Source: Bacteroidales bacterium | GTDB taxonomy: Bacteria; Bacteroidota; Bacteroidia; Bacteroidales; Lentimicrobiaceae | Assembly: GCA_016709025.1 (NCBI GenBank) | Contig: JADJEQ010000046.1 | Span: 186,001 to 250,000, forward strand | Length of the DNA stretch: 64,000 bases | Direction of reading: 5' to 3' | Shown: piece by piece, positions 17,104-25,748 of the stretch | How positions within the stretch are numbered: the first letter of the stretch is position 1 | How the letters are laid out: each line of letters begins with the position of its first letter | Notes under the pieces: generated by a model | The model's input: only the letters and a program-made list of their open reading frames with translations | Databases searched by the model: none | Told to the model about the DNA's origin: nothing | Made by a program: the position numbers and the translations under genes

Positions 17104-17172
17104 TTATTTTAACATATCAGGCCTCCAGATGTTAAATATTAACCTGTTATAATAGTAAGAAAAAACTTAAAT

Positions 17173-18270
17173 ATGGCCAGTCAGCAGCGACGATTACTGA
17201 ATATTTTCGCTTTCCGCAGGATAATCATTCCTGTGATCATCGGCATCTCTGTTATCGGGTACATGATTTTTTCGGATATTGGTAAAAGTGACCTGAACTC
17301 AATCAGATTTAACTGGCATTCAATTATGTTTTTTGCGGGAGCTATATTCCTTGTGGCGGTCCGTGATGTTTCATACATGTATCGGATACGACTTTTAACC
17401 GACAAAGCTTTGAGCTGGCGTAAAGCGTTCGACGTAATATTCCTGTGGGAATTTGCATCAAGTGTTACCCCTTCTGTTGTGGGAGGATCGGCCTTTGCTG
17501 TTTTTATCCTGATTAAGGAAAAGCTGGGGGCAGGACGATCAGCTGCCATCGTGATGGTTACCGCCCTGCTTGATGAACTGTTCTACATCGTGATGGTCCC
17601 ATTTGTGTTTCTGATAGCCGGATTTGACAGGCTGATGGTAGTTGGTTCTACTTTCACTTTTTTGGGGATGGTTTTTGGCCCGATGGGTGTTTTTCTGGTA
17701 GGTTATATTGTTATTGCTATTCTGGTTATTATCCTTGCTTATGGGGTTATTTTCAATCCTAATGCTTTTAAATGGTTGTTAATAAGGGTTACTTCGATCC
17801 CTTTTTTACACAGATTCAAGAGCGGAGCCGAAGAAACCGGGAATCAGGTAATACTTGCTTCAACAGAGTTCAGGGGAAAATCTGTTGGATTTTGGGCTAA
17901 AGCCATCGGTGCTACATTTTTCTCGTGGACAGCGAGATTTTGGGTAGTTAATTTTCTGATTATGGGTTTTATCGGGCTTATTACCTATCAGGAAAATTTC
18001 CTGATTTATGCCCGGCAATTGATGATGTGGGTCATCATGCTGATGAGCCCAACTCCTGGTGGAAGTGGAATTGCCGAGTACTTTTTCCCGATTTTTCTTC
18101 GTGAGTTTATTGCAGGGCAGTCTGGTGATCTCACTACACTTGTCGCATTTTCCTGGCGTTTTATTACTTACTATCCTTACCTGATTATCGGGGCTTTTAT
18201 ATTGCCATTCTGGTTGCGACGTGTTTATCTTGGCCGCAAACTCATAAGCTTTAAGAAACACAAAAAATAA
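17173..18270 (+). CDS. Lysylphosphatidylglycerol synthase transmembrane (YbhN/UPF0104) family protein
   Basis: Polytopic inner-membrane protein of 365 aa with about eight hydrophobic helices and the family motif region ITPSVVGGSAFAVFILIKEKLG-like at about residues 97-118 (SSVTPSVVGGSAF). It corresponds to the flippase half of MprF without the aminoacyltransferase domain. Related proteins are proposed lipid flippases or accessory membrane proteins; the exact lipid is unknown. It ends with a basic tail (RKLISFKKHKK). It stands alone, divergent from hsp20. Confidence 0.85.
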   Translation: MASQQRRLLNIFAFRRIIIPVIIGISVIGYMIFSDIGKSDLNSIRFNWHSIMFFAGAIFLVAVRDVSYMYRIRLLTDKALSWRKAFDVIFLWEFASSVTPSVVGGSAFAVFILIKEKLGAGRSAAIVMVTALLDELFYIVMVPFVFLIAGFDRLMVVGSTFTFLGMVFGPMGVFLVGYIVIAILVIILAYGVIFNPNAFKWLLIRVTSIPFLHRFKSGAEETGNQVILASTEFRGKSVGFWAKAIGATFFSWTARFWVVNFLIMGFIGLITYQENFLIYARQLMMWVIMLMSPTPGGSGIAEYFFPIFLREFIAGQSGDLTTLVAFSWRFITYYPYLIIGAFILPFWLRRVYLGRKLISFKKHKK

Positions 18271-18365
18271 TGTTCAACCTGCCGGGCCCTGCCTTTCTTC
18301 AATTCGTCCGGGTGCGGGAGAAACTATAAAAAAGCAGTTATCCGGCCTTCGTGAGTCACTAAACC

Positions 18366-19868
18366 CTAACCACAGTAAAAATACTGATCCAGAAGTTCGA
18401 TCATCTTTTCATTGTTGTTGCTTACTTCTTCCCGAAGATGTTCATCGTTGTAACTTCGCATTTTTCTGGCAACCCCTGAAATTACCCCATCAGAGAAAAC
18501 TCCGTATTTCAGATAGATATCAGCCTGTTTTTCAAGCATAGAAGCGGATTCCCAGCACGATACAGGCAGTTTATTCAACTGGTCAACCCTGGCTTTATTT
18601 TTTTCGTCAAAAATATTGACATCCACGTATGTTTTATCAGCTTTCAGCAGGGCGTCTTCCATCTCAAGGCCGTGGCGGACTGCAACAGTTAGTCCGGCCA
18701 GCAGCAGGTAAATGTCGGCGGACCCGTCAGGGCATCTGAACTCGACTGTCTGAAGTTGTGAAAAATCTTCATCGCTGTGTTCTTCAAGTGGGTTTGCGTG
18801 ATAAATCATCTTGTTTTCGCCTGTCCAGCCGAGTGGTACTCTTACGAGAACGCTTCTGTTCCGGTCGCCCCAGCAGATGTTGGTAGGGGCTTCCTGATGT
18901 GGCACAAGTCTGAAATAGGAAGTTGGATTGTTATTGCCAAACGCTGTAAGAGATGGTGCAAGTTCAAGATAACCGGCGATTGCCCGGCGGGCTGTTTCAC
19001 TGAGTTTGCCGTTTTCAATCATCTGGTTACGGTCATCCTTCATCAGCTTTGTGTGTATGTGCAATCCACTGCCCGCCTTGCCAACTGTAATTTTGGGGGC
19101 AAAAGTCACTTTTACACCGTATTTGTAGGCCAGTGACCTCAGTATCCATTTGGCAATTACCAACTGGTCGGCTGCTTCCTCGAGATTGGTGGGTGTAAAT
19201 TCAATTTCATTTTGTTCGTAAAGTTTACCATCCTGAACGAAATTACCAACTTCGGAATGGCCGTATTTGATGAGACAACCAACCTTAGCCATGGTAGTCA
19301 TGGCTTCGGTACGGAAATGTTCCCATTTGGCAAAAGGATAAGATTCGTGATATCCTTTCTGGTCAACAGCCCTGAAAAGAGCTTCATCCTCGCTGATAAC
19401 ATAATATTCCAATTCGCCCATTACATGAAAACTGTACCCGGTTTTCTCTTTCAAAGCTTTGTGTGCTTTTCGCAGAACATACTCCGGAGAACTTTCCAAT
19501 GGCTGACCATCTTTATTGTAATATGAACAAAGAATATCGAGTGATGGAACATCTGAAAAAGGGTTTACAAATGCAGTTCTGTAACGCGGAACCACATAAA
19601 GGTCGCTGGAGCCTGTTTGTATAAAGGGAAAAAGGCTGGATCCGTCAACCCGCTCTCCGGTTGTGAGAATGTTATTCAGATGTTGACGCGAACTGATCAC
19701 AAAGTTCAGCGTTTTCAGGCGTCCATCACCTCCGACATACCTGAAATTAACCATTTCAATGCTATGATCTTCAATGTATTTAATAAGGTCGTTTCTTGTA
19801 AATTCTTCGGCCGGCTTGTTAAGATATTGAACCAGCGGGTTGGGATTCATTTCGGTAAAGTTCGTCAT
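18366..19868 (-). CDS. glnA: Glutamine synthetase, Bacteroidota type
   Basis: Makes glutamine from glutamate, ammonia and ATP; cytoplasmic, 500 aa. The N-terminal beta-grasp domain has FRYVGGDGRLKTLNFV. The catalytic domain shows ELEYYVISEDEA (metal Glu), EVGNFVQDGKLYEQNEIEFT, GSGLHIHTKL (His and ATP site), NNPTSYFRLVPHQEAP, WGDRNRSVLVRVP and TVEFRCPDGSADIY. A classic adenylylation loop Tyr is not evident in the conserved context. A promoter match lies at 19949-19977. Possible alternative: another GS-fold ligase, but all main active-site motifs fit GS. Confidence 0.9.
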   Translation of the reverse strand: MTNFTEMNPNPLVQYLNKPAEEFTRNDLIKYIEDHSIEMVNFRYVGGDGRLKTLNFVISSRQHLNNILTTGERVDGSSLFPFIQTGSSDLYVVPRYRTAFVNPFSDVPSLDILCSYYNKDGQPLESSPEYVLRKAHKALKEKTGYSFHVMGELEYYVISEDEALFRAVDQKGYHESYPFAKWEHFRTEAMTTMAKVGCLIKYGHSEVGNFVQDGKLYEQNEIEFTPTNLEEAADQLVIAKWILRSLAYKYGVKVTFAPKITVGKAGSGLHIHTKLMKDDRNQMIENGKLSETARRAIAGYLELAPSLTAFGNNNPTSYFRLVPHQEAPTNICWGDRNRSVLVRVPLGWTGENKMIYHANPLEEHSDEDFSQLQTVEFRCPDGSADIYLLLAGLTVAVRHGLEMEDALLKADKTYVDVNIFDEKNKARVDQLNKLPVSCWESASMLEKQADIYLKYGVFSDGVISGVARKMRSYNDEHLREEVSNNNEKMIELLDQYFYCG

Positions 19869-19948
19869 TGCTTATTATTGTATGAAATGCTGTTTTTTAA
19901 GCGGGTTGAGTGAAGTTGCGTTAACAGGTAGCTGTTCCGGAAAACGCC

Positions 19949-19977
19949 CAAAATTAGAAAGATTTTTATTGAAACAA
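19949..19977 (-). promoter_or_regulatory. Promoter of glutamine synthetase gene
   Basis: Minus strand: TTG (19977-19975), 18 bases, TAATTTTG (19956-19949). This fits the Bacteroidota consensus and leaves a leader of about 75 bases. Confidence 0.5.
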
Positions 19978-20048
19978 GCATATTTTGAAAAAGTCAGTTT
20001 ATATGTAAATACGGAAGTATGTTTATTTTTTAAATATTGTACCAGGGC

Positions 20049-20092
20049 TTAGCCAAGATCATTTAATGCATATGCAAAATCTCTTTGGCTAA
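20049..20092. promoter_or_regulatory. Nested palindromes upstream of terC
   Basis: TTAGCCAA (20049-20056) pairs with TTGGCTAA (20085-20092), and between them lies the perfect palindrome TGCATATGCA (20067-20076). It is about 90 bases before the terC start. It lacks the conserved core I would expect of a yybP-ykoY manganese riboswitch, so a protein-binding site is more likely. Confidence 0.4.
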
Positions 20093-20178
20093 AATCATTG
20101 CAATTCAATGATATTTTGATTTTGTTTTTTCCGGCGAGATTACATTGCCTACTTTTGTCTTTATTAATTATTGGTTAA

Positions 20179-21237
20179 ATGAATCCGAACGAATTACTTT
20201 TCTTCTCAGTATTTCTGATCATTATAGCTGTTTTTTTGGTGCTTGATCTGGGTGTCTTTGACAAGCGCAATCATATTATCCCATTTAAAGAGGCGCTTGC
20301 CAAGACTTTACTATGGATAGGTGTTTCATTGGGATTTTATGTTTTAATAATTTTCCATGGCGAATGGTTTCACATGGGAGGGGGTGGCAGCATCGAAGAG
20401 ATCAGACTTCTGATATCAAAATACGGTCATCCTGTAAATATTGATGGCCTCAGTTATACCGAAGCGCTTCGCGTATACAACAACAATCTTAGTCTTGAAT
20501 ACCTGACCGGGTACCTGATAGAGATTTCATTATCCGTTGACAATATTTTCGTTATGGTGATGATCTTCTTTGCTTTTGGTGTTGATCCGAAGTATTACCG
20601 GCGTGTGCTTATATGGGGAATACTGGCAGCCATTTTGCTCAGGTTTCTCTTCATCTTTTCAGCTTCAGCTATTATAATGAAGTTTGGTTGGGTGCTTTAC
20701 ATTTTTGGATTGTTGCTGATCTATACCGGAATAAAAATGTTTATCACCCGAAATAAGCCTGAAAAAATAGATATTGCCCACCATCCGGTTGTTAAGTTTG
20801 TTTCAGGACATTTCCCGGTTTACCCGACTTTTGTGAGACATCATTTTTGCATCACTAAAAACGGGAAGCATTACATCACTCCACTTCTCATTGTTTTGAT
20901 GGTGATCGAATTCAGCGACGTTATTTTTGCCGTGGATTCGATTCCGGCTATTTTTTCAGTTACAATGGATCCTTACGTGGTTTTTTTCTCCAATGTGTTT
21001 GCTATTCTTGGACTCAGGTCGATGTTTTTCATGGTGATAAATATCATTGAACTTTTCAGGTATCTGAAGTCCGGCCTCGCATTCTTATTGGTATTTATTG
21101 GAATAAAAATGCTGATCAGTCACGAATGGCTGCTTGAGATAGGATTCACAACCTTGCATTCACTTCTTGTTATACTCTCTATTCTTGTTGTAAGTATTGT
21201 CGCATCGTTGATTTTCCCTGAAAAACGGTCAACCTGA
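20179..21237 (+). CDS. TerC family integral membrane protein
   Basis: 352 aa with about nine transmembrane segments. Family motifs are VLDLGVFDKRNH near the N-terminus, YLIEISLSVDNIFVMVM, and VIEFSDVIFAVDSIPAIFSV with acidic residues inside helices that probably bind metal. TerC/Alx proteins are implicated in tellurite resistance, manganese export and metalation of exported proteins. An insertion of about 40 residues (GEWFHMGGGGSIEEIRLLI and following) after the second helix distinguishes it from the 311-aa paralogue at 59835-60770. Confidence 0.88.
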   Translation: MNPNELLFFSVFLIIIAVFLVLDLGVFDKRNHIIPFKEALAKTLLWIGVSLGFYVLIIFHGEWFHMGGGGSIEEIRLLISKYGHPVNIDGLSYTEALRVYNNNLSLEYLTGYLIEISLSVDNIFVMVMIFFAFGVDPKYYRRVLIWGILAAILLRFLFIFSASAIIMKFGWVLYIFGLLLIYTGIKMFITRNKPEKIDIAHHPVVKFVSGHFPVYPTFVRHHFCITKNGKHYITPLLIVLMVIEFSDVIFAVDSIPAIFSVTMDPYVVFFSNVFAILGLRSMFFMVINIIELFRYLKSGLAFLLVFIGIKMLISHEWLLEIGFTTLHSLLVILSILVVSIVASLIFPEKRST

Positions 21238-21425
21238 TGGCGTTTCCGGCCCGTTTTGACGTGTAATGATTTGAACCGGATTTAATATAAAAGCCTGGTT
21301 TCCTAGGTCATAGCCAGTCGGGTGACTCGCTCTCCGATCCATCTCGCCAGGAATGACGAAACTGCTCAACCAACACCATGAATTGTCAGATTGGAAAATA
21401 AAAAAAGCCGGGTTTCCCCGGCCAG

Positions 21426-21497
21426 AGCCACTAATGGGACTCGAACCCACGACCTGCTCATTACGAATGAGCTGCTCTACCAACTGAGCTAAGTGGC
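21426..21497 (-). tRNA. tRNA-Thr (CGT anticodon)
   Basis: The minus strand folds into a cloverleaf. The D-arm is GCTC/GAGC, the anticodon stem is GCTCA/TGAGC with loop TTCGTAA, and the T-arm is GTGGG-TTCGAGT-CCCAT. The anticodon CGT reads ACG, threonine. CCA is not encoded. The acceptor side is one base short: only six pairs (GCCACT/AGTGGC) form if positions 8-9 are TA, giving 72 bases to the discriminator. Confidence 0.88.
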
Positions 21498-21540
21498 AAA
21501 AAAGCCTGCCTGGATTGATCAAGCAGGCTTTTAAAAAATG

Positions 21541-21617
21541 TGGTCGGGATGAGAGGATTCGAACCTCCGGCCTCTTCGTCCCGAACGAAGCACGCTACCA
21601 GGCTGCGCTACATCCCG
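21541..21617 (-). tRNA. tRNA-Pro (CGG anticodon)
   Basis: 77 bases including an encoded 3' CCA. The acceptor stem is CGGGATG/CATCCCG, the anticodon arm CTTCG-TTCGGGA-CGAAG, and the T-arm GGAGG-TTCGAAT-CCTCT. Anticodon CGG reads CCG, proline. It lies 43 bases upstream of tRNA-Thr on the same strand and may be co-transcribed with it. A TATTTTTG box at 21657-21650 could be its -7 element. Confidence 0.95.
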
Positions 21618-21730
21618 TCCTTACCAGATTGCTTTCACAATCAGGGCTGCAAAAATAATGATTTTCAGATTCACATAAGCGTTTAGACAAATAAATTTTT
21701 CATTTACCTGATTAAGATAAATGCATTATT

Positions 21731-21754
21731 TAGTACTAAGTATTGCATAGTACT
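21731..21754. promoter_or_regulatory. Candidate PadR operator: two TAGTACT boxes
   Basis: TAGTACT at 21731-21737 and 21748-21754, each containing the palindrome AGTACT, flank the TTG -33 element of the padR-pspC promoter. Placement suggests autorepression by the adjacent PadR protein. Confidence 0.5.
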
Positions 21755-21773
21755 GTTTATTGTATTATCTTTG
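21743..21773 (+). promoter_or_regulatory. Promoter of padR-pspC
   Basis: TTG (21743-21745), 20 bases, TATCTTTG (21766-21773), a good fit to the Bacteroidota consensus. The predicted leader before the ATG at 21797 is short, about 17 bases. This also argues against the upstream in-frame ATG at 21743, which lies inside the promoter. Confidence 0.6.
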
Positions 21774-21796
21774 CTGCGAAATTAAATTCATTTATC

Positions 21797-22162
21797 ATGG
21801 AAAAGGCAGAATCAACCATTGCCCAAATGCGGAAGGGAGTGCTTGAAATGTGTGTGCTGGCTGCTGTTAGCAGCCGGGAAGCCTATGCATCCGATATCCT
21901 GGTGCGACTGAAACAATCACATTTGATTGTGGTGGAAGGCACACTTTACCCCATCCTCACCAGGCTTAAAAACGACGGATTTCTGAGCTATCGCTGGGAA
22001 GAATCCACCTCCGGCCCCCCCCGGAAGTATTATACCATAACCCCGCCTGGTGCAGGATTTCTGAATGAACTCCGCGCAGGCTGGGATGAACTGAATACTG
22101 CCGTCGGCAGGTTATTTTCAACAGACACAAATACAGAATCTTCAAATACCCCCGAAAAATGA
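21797..22162 (+). CDS. PadR family transcriptional regulator
   Basis: Winged-helix repressor of 121 aa. The typical PadR segments are visible: QMRKGVLEMCVLAAV, EAYASDILVRLKQ, VVEGTLYPILTRLKNDGFLSY (recognition helix and wing) and GPPRKYYTITPPGAGFL. The start at 21797 is chosen because the upstream ATG lies within the promoter. Its stop overlaps the start of the PspC-domain gene by four bases (ATGA), so the pair is translationally coupled. PadR-PspC pairs are frequent in Bacteroidota and are thought to control envelope stress responses. Confidence 0.94.
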   Translation: MEKAESTIAQMRKGVLEMCVLAAVSSREAYASDILVRLKQSHLIVVEGTLYPILTRLKNDGFLSYRWEESTSGPPRKYYTITPPGAGFLNELRAGWDELNTAVGRLFSTDTNTESSNTPEK

Positions 22163-23715
22163 AAAAGAACTTCTCAGTAAATATTGGAAAGCGATTGTTC
22201 AACATAGATGAGGATGCCTTCGAATGCCTGAACAATTATCTTGGCAGATTACGCAATTACTTTTCTACCGATGTCGGCCATGATGAAATCGTGGCTGATA
22301 TTGAAATGCGGATAGCCGAATTGCTCCAGCAGAAAATAGAAACCATGGGCCAGGGTATCGTGGTTCTTGAATACATACAGCAGGTAATTAATGAAATGGG
22401 TGAACCTGGCCAGTTGTCCGATGCTGAAAGCGACGGTGCAAGACAGGCAGCATCTGCCAGAACTACAGGAAAGTTGTTCCGCGACCCGGTTAACCGGAAG
22501 GTGGGTGGTGTTGCTGCTGGTATTGCCGCCTTTTTTGGTGTCGATCCGGTTTGGGTAAGGCTGTTATTTATATTGTTCATACTGCTCTACGCCAGTGGCC
22601 TGATCATTTATCTGATCCTCTGGATCATTTTGCCGGAAGCCCAGACCACTACTGAGAAACTGGAAATGCAACGTCAGACGATTAATATAGGAACTATGAG
22701 GGACGAACTGGCTTCGGCAGGTACCGGCATCAAAAGAGGAAGCAGTTCTTTATTCGGAGCCGTTGGTGAATTCCTACGCAATGCAATCGAGATTGTAGCC
22801 AGGCTGATTGGATGGTTTTTTCAACTCTTCGGGCGTCTGACGGGATTAATGCTTCTTCTTTTGGTACTAAGTGCCTTTATAGGAATGATTCCGGCTTTCC
22901 TTGTCAGGGAAGATATGGATTTTGGCGGATTCAACTTTAATTCGGTTACCCTTTACCAGGTTTTTAAGTGGATGGTTCCCGGTACTTCCGATCAATGGCT
23001 TTTTTATCTGTCGTTTCTTTTGGTTGTAACATCTTTAATAGGATTGATGATTTACGGCGGTTTAAGGCTGTTGCTGAAATGGCCTCCCCTCCGCTGGCCC
23101 GTAGTGCTTGCTTTTATTTTGATTTTCTTTGCAGGGGTGCTTTCAACAGGTGCCGCATTGTTCAGATACTCCCGGACTACCGATTTTACATCAACAGTTC
23201 GAAGCAACAGCAATTATGCCATGCCGGGAAAAAGACTGCACATTACTTCAGGTCCATGGGATGTCCAGAAGTTTATGAATCCCTTGTCAGATAGTAATTT
23301 AGGTAATTTTGACTCAGGAGTTTTAGGTGAAATCAACCTGAGTCTCAGACCTGCTCCCGGAGATAGTCTTATTATTTCGCTCATCAGAAATGCAGCATCC
23401 ACCCAGAACGAGAAAGCCATGGATTTTGCGCAGAATATCGAATACAAATATAATATTCAGGATACACTGTTGACAATCGAACCCTATTTCATCATGCCAT
23501 ACAATGATGGTATGCGTTATCAGGAATTGAATGTAGTCGTTGGAATTCCTGTAAACAGTGAAATCTTTCTGAACCCTGAAATAGCCTGGAAAGTCAGGTA
23601 CAGCGACTTCAATAATTCTGACAACGATGGAGGCGTATACACGATGACTTCTTCCGGTCTTTTTCAGGAGAAACCTGAAGTGCCGGTGGCTGATTCAACT
23701 GCTGCAAACCAATAA
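22159..23715 (+). CDS. PspC domain-containing multi-pass membrane protein
   Basis: 518 aa. Residues 1-95 form a soluble region (FSVNIGKRLFNIDEDAFECL and ADIEMRIAELLQQKI) with helical character. The PspC domain follows at about 112-170 (FRDPVNRKVGGVAAGIAAFFGVDPVWVRL, then a membrane helix ending in LILWIILPEA). Four or five further hydrophobic helices lie between about 210 and 340, and a long periplasmic domain of beta character makes up the C-terminus. Likely senses or responds to membrane stress under the co-encoded PadR. A strong hairpin follows. Confidence 0.88.
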   Translation: MKKNFSVNIGKRLFNIDEDAFECLNNYLGRLRNYFSTDVGHDEIVADIEMRIAELLQQKIETMGQGIVVLEYIQQVINEMGEPGQLSDAESDGARQAASARTTGKLFRDPVNRKVGGVAAGIAAFFGVDPVWVRLLFILFILLYASGLIIYLILWIILPEAQTTTEKLEMQRQTINIGTMRDELASAGTGIKRGSSSLFGAVGEFLRNAIEIVARLIGWFFQLFGRLTGLMLLLLVLSAFIGMIPAFLVREDMDFGGFNFNSVTLYQVFKWMVPGTSDQWLFYLSFLLVVTSLIGLMIYGGLRLLLKWPPLRWPVVLAFILIFFAGVLSTGAALFRYSRTTDFTSTVRSNSNYAMPGKRLHITSGPWDVQKFMNPLSDSNLGNFDSGVLGEINLSLRPAPGDSLIISLIRNAASTQNEKAMDFAQNIEYKYNIQDTLLTIEPYFIMPYNDGMRYQELNVVVGIPVNSEIFLNPEIAWKVRYSDFNNSDNDGGVYTMTSSGLFQEKPEVPVADSTAANQ

Positions 23716-23750
23716 TTTCTCCGGAGTTTGAAGTTCCTTCTGACATAGTT

Positions 23751-23785
23751 ACAACAGCCGTGAAGTCTTTGATCACGGCTGTTGT
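23751..23785 (+). terminator. Hairpin downstream of pspC
   Basis: ACAACAGCCGTGA (23751-23763) pairs perfectly with TCACGGCTGTTGT (23773-23785) around a 9-base loop. The T-tract after it is weak (ATTCT). It lies 36 bases after the stop. Confidence 0.7.
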
Positions 23786-23886
23786 ATTCTAAAATATTCC
23801 TTTAATTATCATGCACGGACTCCATTTGAGCAGGTAGCCTGGTTTTTAATTAATTTCGCACCCTGTTAGCATTACCCGCAGGATAC

Positions 23887-25104
23887 ATGACAAAAGTTCC
23901 TTTCATTAACATTTCAGACTACAATTATCCTCTTCCGGATGACCGTATAGCCCGTTTCCCACTTGAAAAGCGCGACCAGTCGAAGCTGTTACTCTATAAG
24001 GATGGTAGCATTACCGGAAGTTCTTTTTCAAGGATTGCCTCTCATATACCCGAAGGTAGTTTGCTTGTATTCAACGACACCAGGGTGATCAGGGCCAGGC
24101 TGATGTTTTTTAAACCTGAAGGTGCCAGGATTGAAGTCTTTTGCCTTCAGCCCGAAGGTGCATACGGGCAAACTGCCAGGGCCACCTGGAAATGCTTTAT
24201 TGGCAATGCCAAACGATGGAAAAGCGGTGAATTGAAAATGGAGATCTCCTGTCCCGCGGGAAACATCACTTTGTTGGCTGAGCGGGGTAAAGTTATAGAT
24301 GATGCTTATCTGGTCAGTTTTAAATGGGATGTTCCCGGAATGCCTTTTGAACAGGTTCTGGAATATGCCGGTAAAGTACCCCTCCCCCCATACCTGAACC
24401 GCGAACCCGTGGAAAGCGATGCCGAACGATACCAGACCATCTATGCCCGTTTCAACGGTTCAGTCGCGGCTCCGACTGCCGGACTTCATTTTACACCGGC
24501 AATCCTTGAAAGTCTGGAAGCAGTGCACTGCCGGTTCGAATACCTTACCCTGCATGTAGGAGCAGGCACATTCAAACCGGTTTCGGCTTCTGATGCACGT
24601 GAACACCTGATGCACGAAGAGGAAGTAATTGTTGAGAAATCATTTCTGCTAAAGTTGTTGCAGAACTTACAGGGACATATTGTACCGGTGGGTACAACCT
24701 CAATGAGAACGCTTGAAAGTCTTTACTGGCTTGGTGTCCAGATAATAAACGGACAGGAGCCAGACGGGCATTTCAATATTCGCCAATGGGAACCTTACGG
24801 GTCGGAGGTAAAAATACCGGCCTCAGAAGCCTTGCAGGCCATTCATGATTACCTCTCCCGTATCAGGCAAACGACCATACGTGGTTTTACCGGTATTATG
24901 ATCGTGCCCGGATACAGGTTCCGTATCTGCAATGTGCTGATTACTAACTTTCACCAGCCACAAAGTACCTTGTTGCTTCTGGTGGCAGCTTTCATAGGCG
25001 AAGGCTGGAAACAAGCCTATCAATATGCATTGGAAAATGACTTCCGTTTTCTGAGTTATGGCGATAGTTGCCTGTTTTTTGCAAAGAATGTAGAAATTGA
25101 CTGA
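23887..25104 (+). CDS. queA: S-adenosylmethionine:tRNA ribosyltransferase-isomerase
   Basis: Makes epoxyqueuosine in tRNA by transferring the ribosyl part of S-adenosylmethionine to preQ1 at the wobble position. 405 aa, within the range of the longer Bacteroidota form. Signatures: YPLPDDRIARFPLEKRDQSKLL, LLVFNDTRVIRARL, PLPPYLNREPVESDAERYQT, GSVAAPTAGLHFT, HVGAGTFKPV and TNFHQPQSTLLLLVAAFIG. Cytoplasmic. It is monocistronic here, with about 110 bases before the next gene. No other queuosine gene is in the window. Confidence 0.96.
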   Translation: MTKVPFINISDYNYPLPDDRIARFPLEKRDQSKLLLYKDGSITGSSFSRIASHIPEGSLLVFNDTRVIRARLMFFKPEGARIEVFCLQPEGAYGQTARATWKCFIGNAKRWKSGELKMEISCPAGNITLLAERGKVIDDAYLVSFKWDVPGMPFEQVLEYAGKVPLPPYLNREPVESDAERYQTIYARFNGSVAAPTAGLHFTPAILESLEAVHCRFEYLTLHVGAGTFKPVSASDAREHLMHEEEVIVEKSFLLKLLQNLQGHIVPVGTTSMRTLESLYWLGVQIINGQEPDGHFNIRQWEPYGSEVKIPASEALQAIHDYLSRIRQTTIRGFTGIMIVPGYRFRICNVLITNFHQPQSTLLLLVAAFIGEGWKQAYQYALENDFRFLSYGDSCLFFAKNVEID

Positions 25105-25202
25105 TCTGTAATTTTATTGATCTGCTTCATCTTTCAAAAAAAATATCGGGAGAATGGAAATATTGACGATGATAATTCCAGCATTTTATTGATTCCTGAA
25201 CT

Positions 25203-25210
25203 TATCTTTG
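25203..25210 (+). promoter_or_regulatory. -7 element directly before the NTPase gene
   Basis: TATCTTTG (25203-25210) is followed by CACC and then the ATG at 25215. If used, the transcript would start at or almost at the ATG, giving a leaderless or near-leaderless mRNA. The -33 region is weak. Confidence 0.4.
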
Positions 25211-25214
25211 CACC

Positions 25215-25748
25215 ATGATTTTTCTATTAACCGGCGACAGCGGTTCCGGCAAGACCAGCCTGCTGAATGAACTTGCTGCAATTTTTAGGATGCACAGGAT
25301 AACACCAGGTGGTTTTACAGCACCGGGGTCCTGGTTGAATGGTGCAAGGTCAGGTTTTGTGTTGCATGATTTGTTTCACAATAATGAATATCCCTTAGCA
25401 GAAACAGGGGGAACCGGTCCCGAAATGCAGGGCCATTTCGTTTTCAATGAAAAAACGCTTGAGTTTGGGAATCAACTACTGATAAATCAACATTCGGATT
25501 CCGCGATTGATATAATAATTGTTGATGAAGTTGGTCCTTTTGAACTCCGGGGCAAGGGGTGGGCGCGTTCACTTGATATACTTACTACTTCCGGTAAGCC
25601 CCAGATTTGGGCAGTCAGGCCTCAGCTCGCCGACCGGATTTCTGATTGGTGGAAATTAACACCCTCATTTTCATTTTCTGTGAATGAGAATAATCCTGTA
25701 AGTGTTTTCGGCAAGATCAGTGATCTTTGTTTTAACCAGAAACAATGA
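25215..25748 (+). CDS. P-loop nucleoside-triphosphatase (THEP1-like)
   Basis: 177 aa. The Walker A motif is LLTGDSGSGKTSLLNEL (residues 4-20). The Walker B/D-E-x-G-P motif is IIVDEVGPFELRGKGWARS, characteristic of the THEP1 NTPase family. RPQLADRISDWW probably contains the sensor arginine. It is translationally coupled to mobA by a 4-base overlap (ATGA), so it may serve molybdenum-cofactor synthesis or nucleotide-linked storage. The substrate is not known. It has no signal peptide and no ABC signature, so it is not an ABC ATPase. Confidence 0.8.
   Translation: MIFLLTGDSGSGKTSLLNELAAIFRMHRITPGGFTAPGSWLNGARSGFVLHDLFHNNEYPLAETGGTGPEMQGHFVFNEKTLEFGNQLLINQHSDSAIDIIIVDEVGPFELRGKGWARSLDILTTSGKPQIWAVRPQLADRISDWWKLTPSFSFSVNENNPVSVFGKISDLCFNQKQ

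Noticed and set aside
20041..20178. yybP-ykoY manganese riboswitch upstream of terC
   Set aside because: The conserved purine-rich core is not visible; only palindromes are.
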